Shown in pieces: positions 38,185-50,799 of a stretch of 64,000 nucleotides of DNA. The DNA is from Perca fluviatilis (Eukaryota; Chordata; Actinopteri; Perciformes; Percidae), in contig NC_053118.1 in assembly GCF_010015445.1 (NCBI RefSeq), forward strand, positions 7,377,781 to 7,441,780. The letters are read 5' to 3'. A program made the translations under genes and the position numbers. Under the pieces are notes generated by a model that was given only the letters and a program-made list of their open reading frames with translations, searched no databases and was not told where the DNA came from. Every line of letters begins with the position of its first letter. Positions within the stretch are counted from its first letter, which is position 1.

Positions 38185-39103
38185 ATATTTTCCAGTGGTG
38201 AGGAAAAAGCTGAGCTCAGACTTCAAAGGTGTGTGTCGGGGCATGCAGTGCTCCACCAGCTGAGCGTAGATGCCAGCTCTGTGTGGCCATGTAAATTTCA
38301 TGACAAGAATCTATCAAGCTATCTAGTTAGCAGTCTAACTTCTTGCACATGCATGATTCTTTTTTACACTTGCACACAATTTTTAAAGGCTTTGTTCTAA
38401 CAGACACTCGGCCACAAAAAGACAAAACTCTCCTTTAAGTCTGTTTCACACCCATACTCTATCAGTGCATTTACTGGGTTCTTTCCCTCTGTGGTCTTTC
38501 CATTGGTGTATTGTGTTTCTCTTCAGCTTGCCAGCTGTCAAATGCAAGCCAAAGGTTCACTACCCCTCCCTCCCCAGCTCTTTCACCCTGTTGGCCCAGT
38601 GTCTTCCACGCCTGTGTAGCGTTCGCTTCTCTCTCCAGCTCTCTGAACCCAGATCCTGTCTCTGGGGCTCGGCTGTCAAGGTGAACTGAGCCCTAGCTCT
38701 GCTTCTTCCTGCCTGAGAAAGCTGGAAGCGCACTGAACACAGTCTAAAAACGTCATTACTGAAATGGAAGTCCTGCATTACAGAAGTAAAAGTCCAACTG
38801 ATGAGCTAGAAGAAAAAGAAGAATAAAGTATAACACTTAAAACCGTTTATTTTCTCGACCGTCAGTTTTTATTTACAGACTTTTGGCGTAGGCTACATAT
38901 TACATTACAAGAATAAGACTACTGTAGGAGATGTCATTAGTTGGCGTGTCAGTGGTACATTCAAGTTCTGGGACAGTTTTTAATAAAAATACAGTATGTA
39001 TTAACAAACGATTGACACAATTTAAATGCCGACATACAATTTCCAACACACCACAGTCATCTGAACTTGAATGGATAGAGTCATAGTTCTGTCAAAAATG
39101 TAT

Positions 39104-40899
39104 GGTAACACTTTACTTGACAGTACCGACATAACCATGACATGACACTGTCATAACTATGACATGACACTGTCATGAATGTGTCATAAACCTTATAAAC
39201 AAGTCATAAACGTTTATGACTTCTGTCATTAAGTGTCATTCGGTTTTTGTCATGACAAGTTGACATTGTTTGGCTTGTCTTGATTATGACAACTTGACAT
39301 TAATCAAAGTGATATTACCAGAAGTTGTCTTGGTCATGACAACTTGACATTAAATTTGTCTTGATTATGACACTTCGACATTAATCAAAGTGTCATTACC
39401 AGAAGTTGTCTTGGTCATGATAAGTTGACATTAAATTAGTTTCGGATGTCTTTGTAATGACAACTTGACATTAACCAGGATGACATTACCAGAGGATGTC
39501 TTTGTCATGACAACTTGACATAAACAGAAATTCACCTCTTTTTGTATTCATGACATTTTGACCTAATGATTATTATAATTAGATGTGCAAGATTAGAGAC
39601 CAATTCTAGCACTTTTTCAGATAGATGTCTGACAGGAAATTCACAAAACTGGGTCTCATGACACTGTTATGACAGTGTAACTAATAAATATTTTGACCTC
39701 AAGTAGTGGTACCAATTGTATTTGTCATTAAGATATCATTGATAGGACTTGCGCTTACCAACATTATGACAGTGTAACTAATAAATATTTTGACCTCAAG
39801 AAAAGTGGTACCAATTGTATTTGTCATTAAGATATCATGGATAAGACTTGCTGTCATGACAACATTATGACAGTGTAACTAATAAATATTTTGACCTCAA
39901 GTAAAGTGGTACCAATTGTATTTGTCATTAAGATATCATGGATAAGACTTGCTGTCATGAATGAATGTATTTGTTACACTGTCATAATATGGTAATGACC
40001 AAAAAAAAGGTTACCACTTTACTTGAAGTCAAAAAAGTTATTTTGTTAGACTTATAATGTTTCCTGACAGCAAGTCTTATCTATGATATCTTAATGACAA
40101 ATACAATTGGTACCACTTTACTTGAGGTCAAAATATTTATTAGTTACACTGTCATAATGTTGTCATGACAGCAAGTCTTATCCATGATATCTTAATGACA
40201 AATACAATTGGTACCACTTTACTTGAGGTCAAAATATGTATTAGTTACATTGTCATAATGTTGTCATGACAGCAAGTCCTATCAATGATATCTTAATGAC
40301 AAATACAATTGGTACGACTACTTGAGGTCAAAATATTTATTAGTTACACTGTCATAACAGTGTCATGAGACCCAGTTTTGTGAAATTTCCTGTCAGACAT
40401 CTATCTGAAAAAGTGCTAGAATTGGTCTCTAATCTTGCACATCTAATTATAATAATCATTAGGTCAAAATGTCATGAATACAAAAAGAGGTGAATTTCTG
40501 TTTATGTCAAGTTGTCATGGCAAAGACATCCTCTGGTAATGTCATCCTGGTCAATGTCAAGTTGTCATTACAAAGACATCCCAAACTAATTTAATGTCAA
40601 CTTGTCATGACCAAGACAACTTCTGGTAATATCACTTTGATTAATGTCAAGTTGTCATAATCAAGACAAATTTAATGTCAAGTTGTCATGACCAAGACAA
40701 CTTCTGGTAATATCACTTTGATTAATGTCAAGTTGTCATAATCAAGACAAGCCCAACAATGTCAACTTGTCATGACAAAAACCGAATGACACTTAATGAC
40801 AGAAGTCATAAACGTTTATGACTTGTTTATAAGGTTTATGACACATTCATGACAGTGTCATGTCATGGTTATGTCGGTACTGTCAAGTAAAGTGTTACC
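39104..40899. mobile_element. Large foldback DNA element with 8-bp TSD
   Basis: The 1796-bp element is almost entirely one inverted repeat, with arms of about 850 bp around a central unpaired part at about 39965-40065. Ends are GGTAACACTTTACTTGACAG and its inverse. A perfect 8-bp duplication, AAATGTAT, flanks it (39096-39103, 40900-40907). Each arm carries internal direct repeats: GTCATGACAACTTGACATT-like units, and an approximately 100-bp unit with GGTACCAATTGTATTTGTC repeated about three times. No coding capacity. The TSD length suggests hAT-type integration, but the ends are not typical, so the superfamily is open. Confidence 0.92.
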
Positions 40900-40914
40900 A
40901 AATGTATTGATAGT

Positions 40915-41400
40915 GTAAAGCAAGGACGTAGGTTTTGTTTCAACATTGGGGACACATTTTAAGGGGGCTGGACATCCTCCCTTAGAAAACCTTGAGCGTC
41001 AAACACTTTATTTCCTGCATGCTGGTGATTTTTTTATGCTGCAATTTGTGTAGATACAGTTATTGTTTACCGTCAGGTCATTTATAGATTTCGACATTTC
41101 CGACTGCAAGTAAAGGCTAACCCTTCATTTCACAGAGAAAGAGAGAGAGAAAAGACAGAAAGACTGTGCTTTATTGCCTTTGCAACACCAACGTGCCGCT
41201 GCAAGGTTAAGATGGTATGGTCCACCACAGGGGTGTCTGAAATCGATAGGAAAGATATTTACACCTTAGAATGGTATACAAATATTTTGAGCCCCCTGAA
41301 TGGTTATTTTTAACTCATCATATTTTTTGATGGGGACAAATCTACCTCTTGCATTTTGTCAGTCATACCTGCTCATATTCAGCACATTTTAAATTTCAAC
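40915..41400 (+). mobile_element. hAT-like element fragment
   Basis: GACGTAGGTTTTGTTTCAAC, then CATTTCCTGCAT-type sequence and GAGCCCCCTGAATGGTTATT, recur in the same order at 59452-60120. Neither copy retains a transposase frame. Superfamily is inferred from resemblance to fish hAT termini only. Confidence 0.5.
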
Positions 41401-41649
41401 AAGTTGCCAAGTGCACTATATTAAAATTATTTATATCTAGTACATACAGTACAAGGGACATATTGATATGAATTTGCTACAGAGGCGCTCAACAACATAC
41501 CTTGGCCACATCGCTCAAAGTTACACAGCTACAAGCTGCTTTTACCCACGAGCCAACAGACCTACAACACTGGATTTACAGCAATGCAATCACACCATAC
41601 AGAATGGAACAAACCAGGCCTCTTCTGTGGAGCAATTTAGCAGAGCAGA

Positions 41650-42341
41650 GTTCATGTCCATGTTATGACCTGTCTCTCTTAGTTACCTGTTATACTTACG
41701 CTGCTATAGTCCTAGACTGCCGGGGGGACTTCCTTCCTTTGACACACTGAGCTGCTCTCTCCTCTCCCTTTCTATTACTGTTTCTATTACTGTTACTATT
41801 ACTATTACTATTTGTGTGCAGCCCGTCCCAAGAAATGCTTGTTTACTAATCCTAGCTTCTGGGGAGTTTACTCCCCGGAGTCCTTATGCTTTTTCCCCAG
41901 CGTATTTCCTTGGAGAAACGTTGGCACCAAGACCCTGGTTGCAGCTGTCGCCGTGGTCCTGCTGCACTCCCTGCTGAGCTCAGCGATGCCCTGCAATGTC
42001 ATGCTGCGTCCTGCTGAACCCTGCAGCTTCCCGCTACATCCAGTCACTGTTCCATTATTAATGTGACTACTATCGCCACTGTTCATCACACCCCCAACCG
42101 GCTCGTCAGACACCGCCTAGGCCCCAGGCCTGGGTCTGTCCGAGGTTTCTTCCCAAGAGGGGATTTTTTCCTCGCCACTGTCGACTGCTTGCTCTTGAGG
42201 GAATTACTGGAATTGTTGGAATTGTTGGGGCTTTGTAAATTATAGAGTGTGGTCTAGACCTACTCTATCTGTAAAGTGTCTCGAGATAACTTATGTTATG
42301 ATTTGATACTATAAATAAAATTGAATTGAATTGAATTGAAT
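41650..42341 (+). repeat. LINE 3' UTR and tail
   Basis: Contains GGGTCTGTCCGAGGTTTCTT, TTTTTTCCTCGCCACTGTCG, GTGTGGTCTAGACCTACTCT and GATTTGATACTATAAATAAA, and ends in a TTGAA pentamer tail. Short frames in it have no recognisable domain. The left boundary is uncertain. Tail fragments of the same type lie at 31471-31540 and 58612-58665 (minus). Confidence 0.65.
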
Positions 42342-42582
42342 GTATGAGAGTGGATAGTAACAAAAAACAACGAATAATGCCTACCATACACTGGATGACT
42401 AACTGAAAGTCTGACACCATCTTACATCTAAAGATTATCTGTCATAATAGGTAAAGACTGGAGATCTTGCAGGGTCACTATTTGCAAGACTACAACTAGA
42501 TTTGTTTTGAAAAATGTAACCACGCTACCTAGCTACCGCTAGGAAAATATTGCCAATTGTAGGGTTAGGGTTCTGCTATACA

Positions 42583-44048
42583 TAGGGTGACCAGATTTCC
42601 CGGAGCTAAAAACGGGACACTTTGCGCATGACCGTAGTGCTTGTGCACGCGCACGCTTTTTAACGTGAACATGTGCCAGTCCAGGTCAGACATAAACACA
42701 GACAGTAACTTCATTATTTTGATTGTAGGCTCCTCATCTAATAATATTGAAAGTGTTTTTTCCGGTAAAATTAACAAAATTGCAGCAACAGCCTTTTTCA
42801 GTTTAGTTTGAGATTTATGTTGAGATTTTTTGAAGTGTTATTTATTCCAATAACACCAAAAGAATTAAAATGATTTATTGAAAAATTTGAGCATTAAACA
42901 CTTCATTTCCTGCATTCTGGTGAATTTGTATGCACCTAGTTCTACCTTTCTCTGAATCAATGTATGCTGCAAATATCTTCATGTAAAGGGAAATATAATG
43001 GAACATATTGAAGTAAGGCTCTGAGGCATTCTGTATTGCTTTCAACTATTTATTCTCCTTTGGATTTACTTTTCTAATTATATCTGAGTCAGCACACATG
43101 TAGCCTAGGCATCATTTACTCCTCCCTCCTGTTTTGCGTCTTTTGTTGTTAATGTATTAATAAACCCTTGGACTGTAATATTTCAGATGTGTTTGAGCAA
43201 TGTCCAAAACTTTGTGCACATTCAAAATACAGTATCTGTGTCCTCTGTGATTTGGAGCAGTCGTGATATTTTGAGAAAAATAAAGTTATAATAGGCTATT
43301 ACAAGAATAAAGTCACTATATTTCAAAACATAATCTATAGTCTATAGTCTGCTGTGCATTACGTGGTTGCTCTGCTGATACGGTAGATCTCAGACCTTCT
43401 GACAGACACAGAGCCCCGCTTGGGTGTCTGAATGAGACAAATAGTTTAGCTAGGGAAGTGGCTGTACGTTGCTCTACATCGGAGGTGGAAACCCGAAACT
43501 ACTGCAGAAATACACGGAGCACAAACGCAACACATCTACCACAGCATGTCCACAGCTGAGCGCGTCCATAAATCTGAAGCTGCCCAGCATTTTACAGAGA
43601 GAGTGGACCTTAAACAGGTCTGCTTCAGAGCTCCGTGTGGTTGAGTCTGAAACTTAGACTGGAAACATCATGTCACAGGAACTTCAAACTAAATCATTAG
43701 TATTGCGCTCCTAAACTTTGTGTTGATGGCGTCAATGTATTAGACTGATTTGGCTATGATTCCTCCAAAAATAACTCACAGCTTTCCTCACGTAGAGACG
43801 TTTGCTAGGTGATAGCAACAAATACAGCATAATTGGACCCTGGACATAGCTGCCCGTTCTATTTGCCTCGGAAAAATAAACTGGACAAAGTTACATTCGG
43901 GGCTACACTCAAAACATTCGGGGCTGAAGCCCCGGCAAAATCGGCTCACGCCACTCCTGGTGTAAAACGGGACATTTTATAGGCTTTTGTTGGGACTCGG
44001 GACAAGCAATTCAAAATCAGGACTGTCCCAGTCAAACCGGTCACCCTA
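42583..44048. mobile_element. hAT-like element with perfect 8-bp TSD
   Basis: Ends TAGGGTGACCAGATTT and AACCGGTCACCCTA, with GCTATACA duplicated at 42575-42582 and 44049-44056. Subterminal AAAACGGGACA occurs in inverse arrangement near both ends. Length is 1466 bp. The interior holds pieces related to the 40915 and 59452 repeats (CATTTCCTGCATTCTGGTGA; GGGGCTGAAGCCCCGGCAAA), so another element probably inserted within it. Confidence 0.87.
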
Positions 44049-44099
44049 GCTATACATGCACCAAACGATGAAGACAACAGGAGCGCCCCAACTCTATCT

Positions 44100-44268
44100 T
44101 GTGGGCATTTCCTCCTTTAATGGATAGGAAAGTTATGAAAGGGGGAGAGAGAGGGGGAAGAGATGCAGGAAATCATCCCAGATAAGACTCAAACCCTGGA
44201 CCTTCTGCGTCGAGGCATAAACCTCTGCATATGCGTGCCCGCTCTACCAACTGAGCTATCCTGGCCAC
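44100..44268 (-). mobile_element. tRNA-derived SINE
   Basis: The minus strand has a textbook A box (TAGCTCAGTTGG, 44247-44258) followed by GTAGAGCGGGC. A B-box-like GGTTTGAGTCT lies about 50 bp downstream. A pyrimidine-rich body and ATTAAAGGAGGAAATGCCC tail follow. The missing acceptor pairing and extra anticodon-arm length argue against a functional tRNA. Confidence 0.82.
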
Positions 44269-44704
44269 AAAGACTTTCCTTACCATATTGGAAATTGGTC
44301 TGCAACAGTGGAATCGCTTGAAAAATCGTTTGGTGTAAGGTCGGCATACATACCTCCATTTTAGATTCTGGATCTTCATTTCCTCAAAGGTCAGCTTTGC
44401 TATTTACAACGTAAATATGTCAAAATTCACCAAGTTTAAGTAGACACAAAAGGTTCACACAGATTATGGGTGAATAAAAAAGAACAGATTTTGCAGTGAA
44501 ATGTCACACTATTAAATGCTGGTGTTACCAGGTCAAAAACTCTGGATTTTGTTGATTCAATTGTTTTTCTTTTTTATGGGAATACATGTAATTTGAGATT
44601 TTACCACTAGAGTTTCCCTCATACTTTGGGTGGATGTGAAGAATACTATTGTTGTGTGGTAATTGTGGTCTAAAGCGGAGCGGCATTAGCGACTTTAAAT
44701 TAAA
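44269..44704. other. Unannotated stretch
   Basis: No gene, repeat or structure recognised between the SINE and the 21-bp array. Confidence 0.5.
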
Positions 44705-45846
44705 TTTTGAGATAGTAGGTCAATATTTTGAGATAATGAATACTTTGAGGTACTAAGTCAATATTTTGAGATAGTGAGTCAATATTTTGAGATACTAAGT
44801 CAACATTTTAAGATAGTAAGTCAATATTAGGAGATAGTATGTCAATATTTTGAGAAACATCATCAATATTTGGATATACTAAGTCAACATTTTGAGATAG
44901 TAAGTCAGTATTTTGAAGTTTCTCATTATTTTGAGATAGTAAGTCAATATTTTGAGATAATAAGTCAACAATTTGAGATACTTAGTCAATATTTTGAGAA
45001 ACTAAGTCAGTATTTTGAGAAACTAAGTCAATATGTTAAAGTTTATCATTATTTAGAGATAATAAGTCAATACTTTGAGATAGTAAGTCAATATAAGACA
45101 ATATTTTAGATACTAAATCAATATTTTGAGATAGTAAGTAGTTTTTTTAGATAGTAAGACAATATTTTGAGATACTAAGTCAATATTGTGACATAGTATG
45201 TCAATATTCAGCGATACTAAGTCAATATTTTGAAAAACTGAGTCAATAGTTTGAGATAAGTAATTTGTTTTAGATACTAAGTCAATATTATGAGATATTG
45301 AGTCAATATTTTGAGATAAATTCTCATTATTTTGAGATACTAAATTAATATTTTTAGATACTATGTCAATATTTTGAGATGCTAAATAAATATTTTGAGA
45401 TACTGTGTCTATATTTTGAAATAAGTTTATATTTTTGAGATAATAAATCAATATTTGGAGATATTAAGTCAATGTTTTGAGATACTAAGTCAATGTTTTG
45501 AGATACTAAGTCAATATTTTGCAATATTTTCTCATTATTTTGAGATACTTAGTAAATATGTTGAGATACTAAGTCAATATTTTGAGATAGTAAGTCAATA
45601 TTTTAATATATTAAGTCAATATTTTAAGATACTGAGTCAATATTTTAATGTTTTGCATTATAAGTCAATATTTTATATTGCCTTATATAATATTTTTAAA
45701 ATTGACTTAGTATCATAAAATATTGACTTAATATATTAAAATATTGACTTACTATCTTAAAATAATGATTTAGCATAATGAGAAAGTATCTCAAAGTAAT
45801 GAGAAACTTTCTCAAAATATTGACTTCGTATCTCAAAATGAGAAAT
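44705..45846. repeat. 21-bp repeat array with an inverted end
   Basis: About 1 kb of imperfect units with core TTTTGAGATACTAAGTCAA, roughly 45 copies on the plus strand to about 45690. From about 45700 to 45846 the units run in the opposite orientation (TTGACTTAGTATC...). As 21 is divisible by three, any stop-free unit gives long frames with repeating YFEILSQ-like peptides on either strand; these are not called as genes. Confidence 0.93.
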
Positions 45847-47150
45847 AAGATGGCAAGAATCGCATACCGACATCCTAAATAACTCCTCAGACTGCAGCTT
45901 GTTTTTTTTCCGGTGCTCACCTACTATTTCATATGGATTGTTGATCTGATTGGTTGAAGTTAGCCATGAAAGACAGTTATGGACAGATTGTTCATCCAGT
46001 CACCTGTCAGGTTAGTGCCTACCCTTTCCCTAACAGTTTCCAATAACGGCTGTTAAAAACTATCTGGTGCGTCAGGTTAGATTTCACTTGCCAGGAAATG
46101 GGCGCTTTAGCTCCTGATAGCTGCTTGGTTTACTGAAATTATACTAATTTGATGTTATGGATATAACTTAATATTAAACATAACAATTTGCTACATTAGG
46201 CAGCGCTTCATAAAAATGTTTTCTGGCTTTTGTTACTTCTACTTTCTCAAGTGTCTTTACTGGCTTTAAAGGAGTCACATTCCTTCAAACTCAAACCTTT
46301 GAGTTGGTTTAAATTACTTTGAATGTGAGTCTTTGCAAGCAGTTTTAGAGCAATCTAAAGAGCGAAATGGCATGACTAAAGAAACCACTGAATCTAACTT
46401 TTCTCATATGAAATTTCAGTTTTCTGACATTGAGCTGAAACAGATATGGGTATAGCCTCAGCACATCCAGTTGAAGCAGCTCTCTTTTGACAGGAGTAAG
46501 AAGTAAAATACAAGGAAATGGTAATATGATTTGCAGACTCTCCAGCCCAGTAATCCCAGATGACTGCATCCCTCAGGGCGTTTCTCTGTCTCCTGAGTGT
46601 CATTTTCAGCTTTGGCTTTGTGTAACTTTGGACCTTCAGGGTTGCAACACAAACCAACCTTGGTTAGCATCGAGGGCACTATAAGAAGGAGGTTAAAAAA
46701 GTTTTTTCCATATGTTTTGACTCAACAATGCATAGCCCAACCCGCTCCTTGTCACAAACATACGCAGGATGCATTTCAGTCATCCCCTTCTGTGGGAAAT
46801 TCAATATCTTCTTTACCCATTTAAATACAAATTGCATGTGTAAAGCATTATTCATATTATATGTGCAGTATGTTCACGCAAATCCTGACACAAGGAAATA
46901 TAATCTGCAGTAGGATCAGGGACATACCCAGGTTTGTTACTGTATTTAGCCTTGGGCTCATATTTGGGCTCCGTTTAAGCACAAATGGGTCATTTTGTAG
47001 GTTGTTCATTGCAGTATGGGAGGAAAAGAGAATGAATTGCTCAAATGGGGCCCCAGCCCATTGCTAACTCATTCGGGCTTCTGGTTCTTCGCTGGATCCC
47101 GGTTTTTGCTTCTTTTTTTTTGTGGAAAACCGTAAATTTTCAATAGATTA
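45847..47150. other. Unannotated stretch
   Basis: No supported gene. Several short overlapping frames at 46345-46690 are on both strands and have no recognisable domain. Confidence 0.45.
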
Positions 47151-47425
47151 GTCTCGCATTGTCAGACCTATCCGCATAGCTCTGTGTCAGCGCTTGAGTA
47201 TGGTGTGGCTACGCCGCTTATCTATTCTGAGATAGAAGGGGGAAATAAACACTCTGGCTTGTATTTCTTCAAATTGATCGCAACCGTCCTGGGCGTTGAT
47301 AAGCCCTGTATGCTTCGATGGTGCCTTCGCAAAATAGGCAGCAGAGATAGCGGAAGAGGGGGGGGACATCCAGCACGTGAGAGACTTGCCGGATGTCAGT
47401 CTTTATCCCAGCAATGTATCTGTTG
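47151..47425. mobile_element. Diverged MITE related to 19331-19754
   Basis: Starts TAGTCTCGCATTGTCAGACC and keeps CAAATTGATCGCAACCGTC, TCCTGGGCG, TGGTGCCTTCGCAAAATAG and a GGACATCC motif in the same order as the family, with weaker identity. 47426-47924 shows no gene. Confidence 0.5.
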
Positions 47426-47924
47426 AACCAGACTACCAATAAACTAATAAAGGGGACGCTTTTACAAGAAACACATAAGGGGGTCCATAGAGGCAGCCCA
47501 CATGGGCTGGCCATGAGGGATTACAATAATGTACACTAGGGGGCTGACACGGTGTTCCTAGCCCAAATCCATTTTTAGCCCTTAAGGGCTCTCACAATTT
47601 GTCCATTAAAGTCAGCCTACTTGGTGACCATGTAGTCCATATGTTACCCAGATGGCTCCCATATGAGCACGCTGGTAAATATTACAATAAATGTTACATC
47701 CAGCACATACTGTAATTGTGTAATCCATACAACCTATACATACACTCAATATGTATATATTGTACACATGTACGAAAGATTACAACAGAGTGAAAAAATA
47801 GATCTGCAGTTGCAACCCATATTGCGATTACAGCATGCTGTGATGAGGTGCAACATAGACTAAGAGACGTCAGGAAAACAAAGGAGACTCTCTGATGTAG
47901 AAACAGACGGCCGCTCCCTTGTCT

Positions 47925-47967
47925 CACACACACACACACACACATACACACACACACACACACACAG
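47925..47967. repeat. (CA)n microsatellite
   Basis: CA units with one CATA interruption. 47968-48288 shows no gene. Confidence 0.95.
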
Positions 47968-48288
47968 TTCTCTCAAGATGCAGCTTCAATCCCTTACAGG
48001 TCATAAACTCATGATTTCCGTCTCCACAGGCTCACCGCAGCCGGACCTTCGTCTCCGGCTAATTGTGAACATATGTGACACTCAGATGCCGAAGCCCAGC
48101 GTTAGATAAAAACATGATTTGTTCCTAATCATACAGCAATGGAAGACCAAATATCTTATTGTTTATATAATTTACATGTTTCATGTGGGACAGGCCAAAG
48201 GAGAAATTATTTGTTAGTATTTATTTATTATATTTCAAAGGAATGGCTTGTCACAAATGTATCTTTCCTTTTATATTACCTGTATATA

Positions 48289-49508
48289 CACTCACCTTAA
48301 AGATTATTAGGAACACCTGTAAGATTTCTCGTTAATGCAATTATCTAATCAACCAATCACATGGCAACTGCTTCAATGCATTTAGGGGTATCTTCCAGGT
48401 CTAGACAATCTCCTGAACTCCAAACTGAATGTCAGAATGGGAAAGAAAGGTGATCTAAGCAACTTTGAGTGTGGCATGGTTGTTGGTGCCGGACGGGCTG
48501 GTCTGAGTATATCACAATCTGCTCAGTTACTGGGATTTTCACACACAACCATTTCTAGGGTTTACAAAGAATGGTCTGAAAAAGTAAAAACATCCGGTAT
48601 GCGGCAGTCCTCTGAGTGAAAATGCCTTGTTGATGCTAGACGTCAGAGGAGAATGGGCCGACTGATTCAAGCTGATAGAAGATCAACTTTGACTCAAATA
48701 ACCACACGTTACAACCGAGGTATGCAGCAAAGCATTTGTGAAGCCACAACACGCACAACCTTGATGCGGATGGCCTACACCAGCAGAAGACCCCACCGGA
48801 TACCACTCATCTCCACTAAAAATAGGAAAAAGGGGCTACAATTTGCACGAGCTCACCAAAATCGGACAGTTGAAGATTGTAAAAATGTTGCCTGGTCTGA
48901 TGAGTCTCGAATTCTGTTGAGACATTCAGATAGTAGAGTCAGAATTTGGCGTAAACAGAATGAGAACATGTACTGTCATGCCTTGTTACCAGTGTGCAGG
49001 CTGGTGGTGGTGGTGTAATGGTGTAGGGAATGTTTTCTTGGCACACTTTAGGCCCCTTAGTACCAATTGGGCATCGTTTAAATGCCACAGCCTACCTGAG
49101 CATTGTTTCTGACCATGTCCATCCTTTTATGACCACCATGTACCCATCCTCTGATGGCTACTTCCAGCAGGATAATGCACCATGTCACAAAGCTCAACTC
49201 ATTTCAAATTGGGTTTCTTGAACATGACAATGAGTTCACTGTACTAAAATGGCCCCCACAGTCACCAGATCTCAACCAATAGAAAATCTTTGGGATGTGG
49301 TGGAATGGGAGCTTCGTACCCTGGATGTGCAGCCCACAAATCCCCATCAACTGCAAGATGCTATCCTATCAATATGGGCCAACATTTCTAAAGAATGCTT
49401 CCAGCACCTTGTTTAATCAATGCCACGAAGAATTAAGGCAGTTTTAAAGACAAAAGGGGGTCAAACATGGTCTTAGTAGGGTGTTCCTAATAATCCTTTA
49501 GGTGAGTG
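48289..49508 (+). mobile_element. Tc1-type transposon, family 2
   Basis: Inverted ends CACTCACCTTAAAGATTATT and its counterpart AATAATCCTTTAGGTGAGTG, flanked by TA on both sides. Length 1220 bp. The termini and protein differ from the Tc1 at 26747, so two Tc1 families are present. Confidence 0.93.
48437..49476 (+). pseudogene. Tc1-family transposase (broken)
   Basis: Starts MGKKGDLSNFECGMVVGAG. The helix-turn-helix reads SISQSAQLLGFSHTTISRVY. TGA at 48617 interrupts the frame, which resumes in phase at CLVDAR. The first Asp lies in AWSDESRILL. A one-base loss before the CLVT-like segment shifts frame near 48975, and a TAG follows in GVMV. The second Asp is in GYFQQDNAPCHKAQ. A one-base loss in the Asn-Pro codons ahead of the catalytic Glu (near 49275) shifts the frame again. 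The end lies near 49476. About 345 codons originally, full length for Tc1; inactive. Confidence 0.93.
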
Positions 49509-49510
49509 TA

Positions 49511-50799
49511 TATAAAATATGACTTTGCATGGCATTTGTTAATGTATTTCCTTCTGTAGATTGCAGAACAGAAATATTTATTTTACTTTTGCTTATCTAC
49601 ACTCTCAAAAACAGAAATCTCCAAACAAAAGCAGACATCCCCTAACATAATGGTTCCCAGAGGTGTGCCTTGGGGATTGCCACAAGATCTGTTCATTTCC
49701 ATCTTTTTTACTGTACATTTTCAAATAACATTTCGCCACATAATGAAACAAGTCATTTTAATTTTACCATTTCAAACATATCAAAACTGAATAATGTTAT
49801 ATTCATCACATTGTCACCTGCTCCTGCCAAAATAACAGAAATCGGACAGTAGGTAGAGTGAAAGCTACTCGGCTTACAGCTTTTCGTGAATTGAAGTGAA
49901 GCTTCCTGAAAAGAGAATAAGAATAACAGGAATAAGAGTATACAGCCTTGCTTGCAGCTCTGTGAGGCTGTACACAGACACAGTGGTGCCTTGAGCTACT
50001 GTGCTAATGTTATATAGTATACATATAGTTCACCATGTTGACCATGTTAGTTAAGCGTGTTAGCTTGCCAATTAGCACTTAACACAAAGTACAGCTGAGG
50101 CTAATGGGAAAGTCATTAGTTTTGCATGTATGTGGACATAAATCATATTAAAATCCTATTCATTTCATTACTTAGTTAACTTTGAGCTGATGATGTCGAT
50201 GCTAGGTGAGAGATGCAGAATGGGTGAACAGCTCCTTTCTAAGCCACAGCTGCACTCTGGCCTCTGGCCACCAAGACTGTGAAAATGTATTGCGCCATGA
50301 GCTCGCACTTGCCTTTGCATTCCCAGTTTTATTAAAACAGAGCCGCAAGTCTGAATACCACTCAATATTTTTTCTTCAGTCTTTTGTTCCAGCTTTCTCT
50401 TTCTAGGTCAGCTTGTTGTTGCCTACGGTGATGGTGTGTAAATAGGAGCAGTTGTCTGTTTGGTATTGACCCGCGGCCCTGCGGGAGCTTCGCTCTCTGT
50501 TCTTTACTGAGATCCCAGGTGACTCAATCATTTCTCTTCTCACTGGAGCTGCGGGGCCTGTTACCGTTGTTCAAATGGAGATGGAGAAGATGCTGCATGT
50601 GATTCGGCCCAGAGGAGTTGATTCTGACTTACCCCACAGCAGAGCCGTATGTTGAAAAAGACCACCCTGCTGATTCGGGTTCTTCTCATGTAGCCACCCC
50701 ATCTCCAACAACCAGAGACCATGTAAAGCCAGGTGCCAGGGAGATGGAGTGGAACACGGCTTTGTTTGTGTAATTGGTGGAGTCTCATATCAAACTTAG
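49511..50799. other. Unannotated stretch
   Basis: No gene, repeat family or structure recognised. Confidence 0.45.

Noticed and set aside
44247..44268. tRNA gene (TAGCTCAGTTGG A box on the minus strand)
   Set aside because: No complete cloverleaf or acceptor stem; followed by a SINE body and tail.
44870..45718. Repetitive YFEILSQ-like open frames on both strands
   Set aside because: Artefact of a 21-bp tandem unit, a multiple of three; no start context or conserved domain, and orientation switches.
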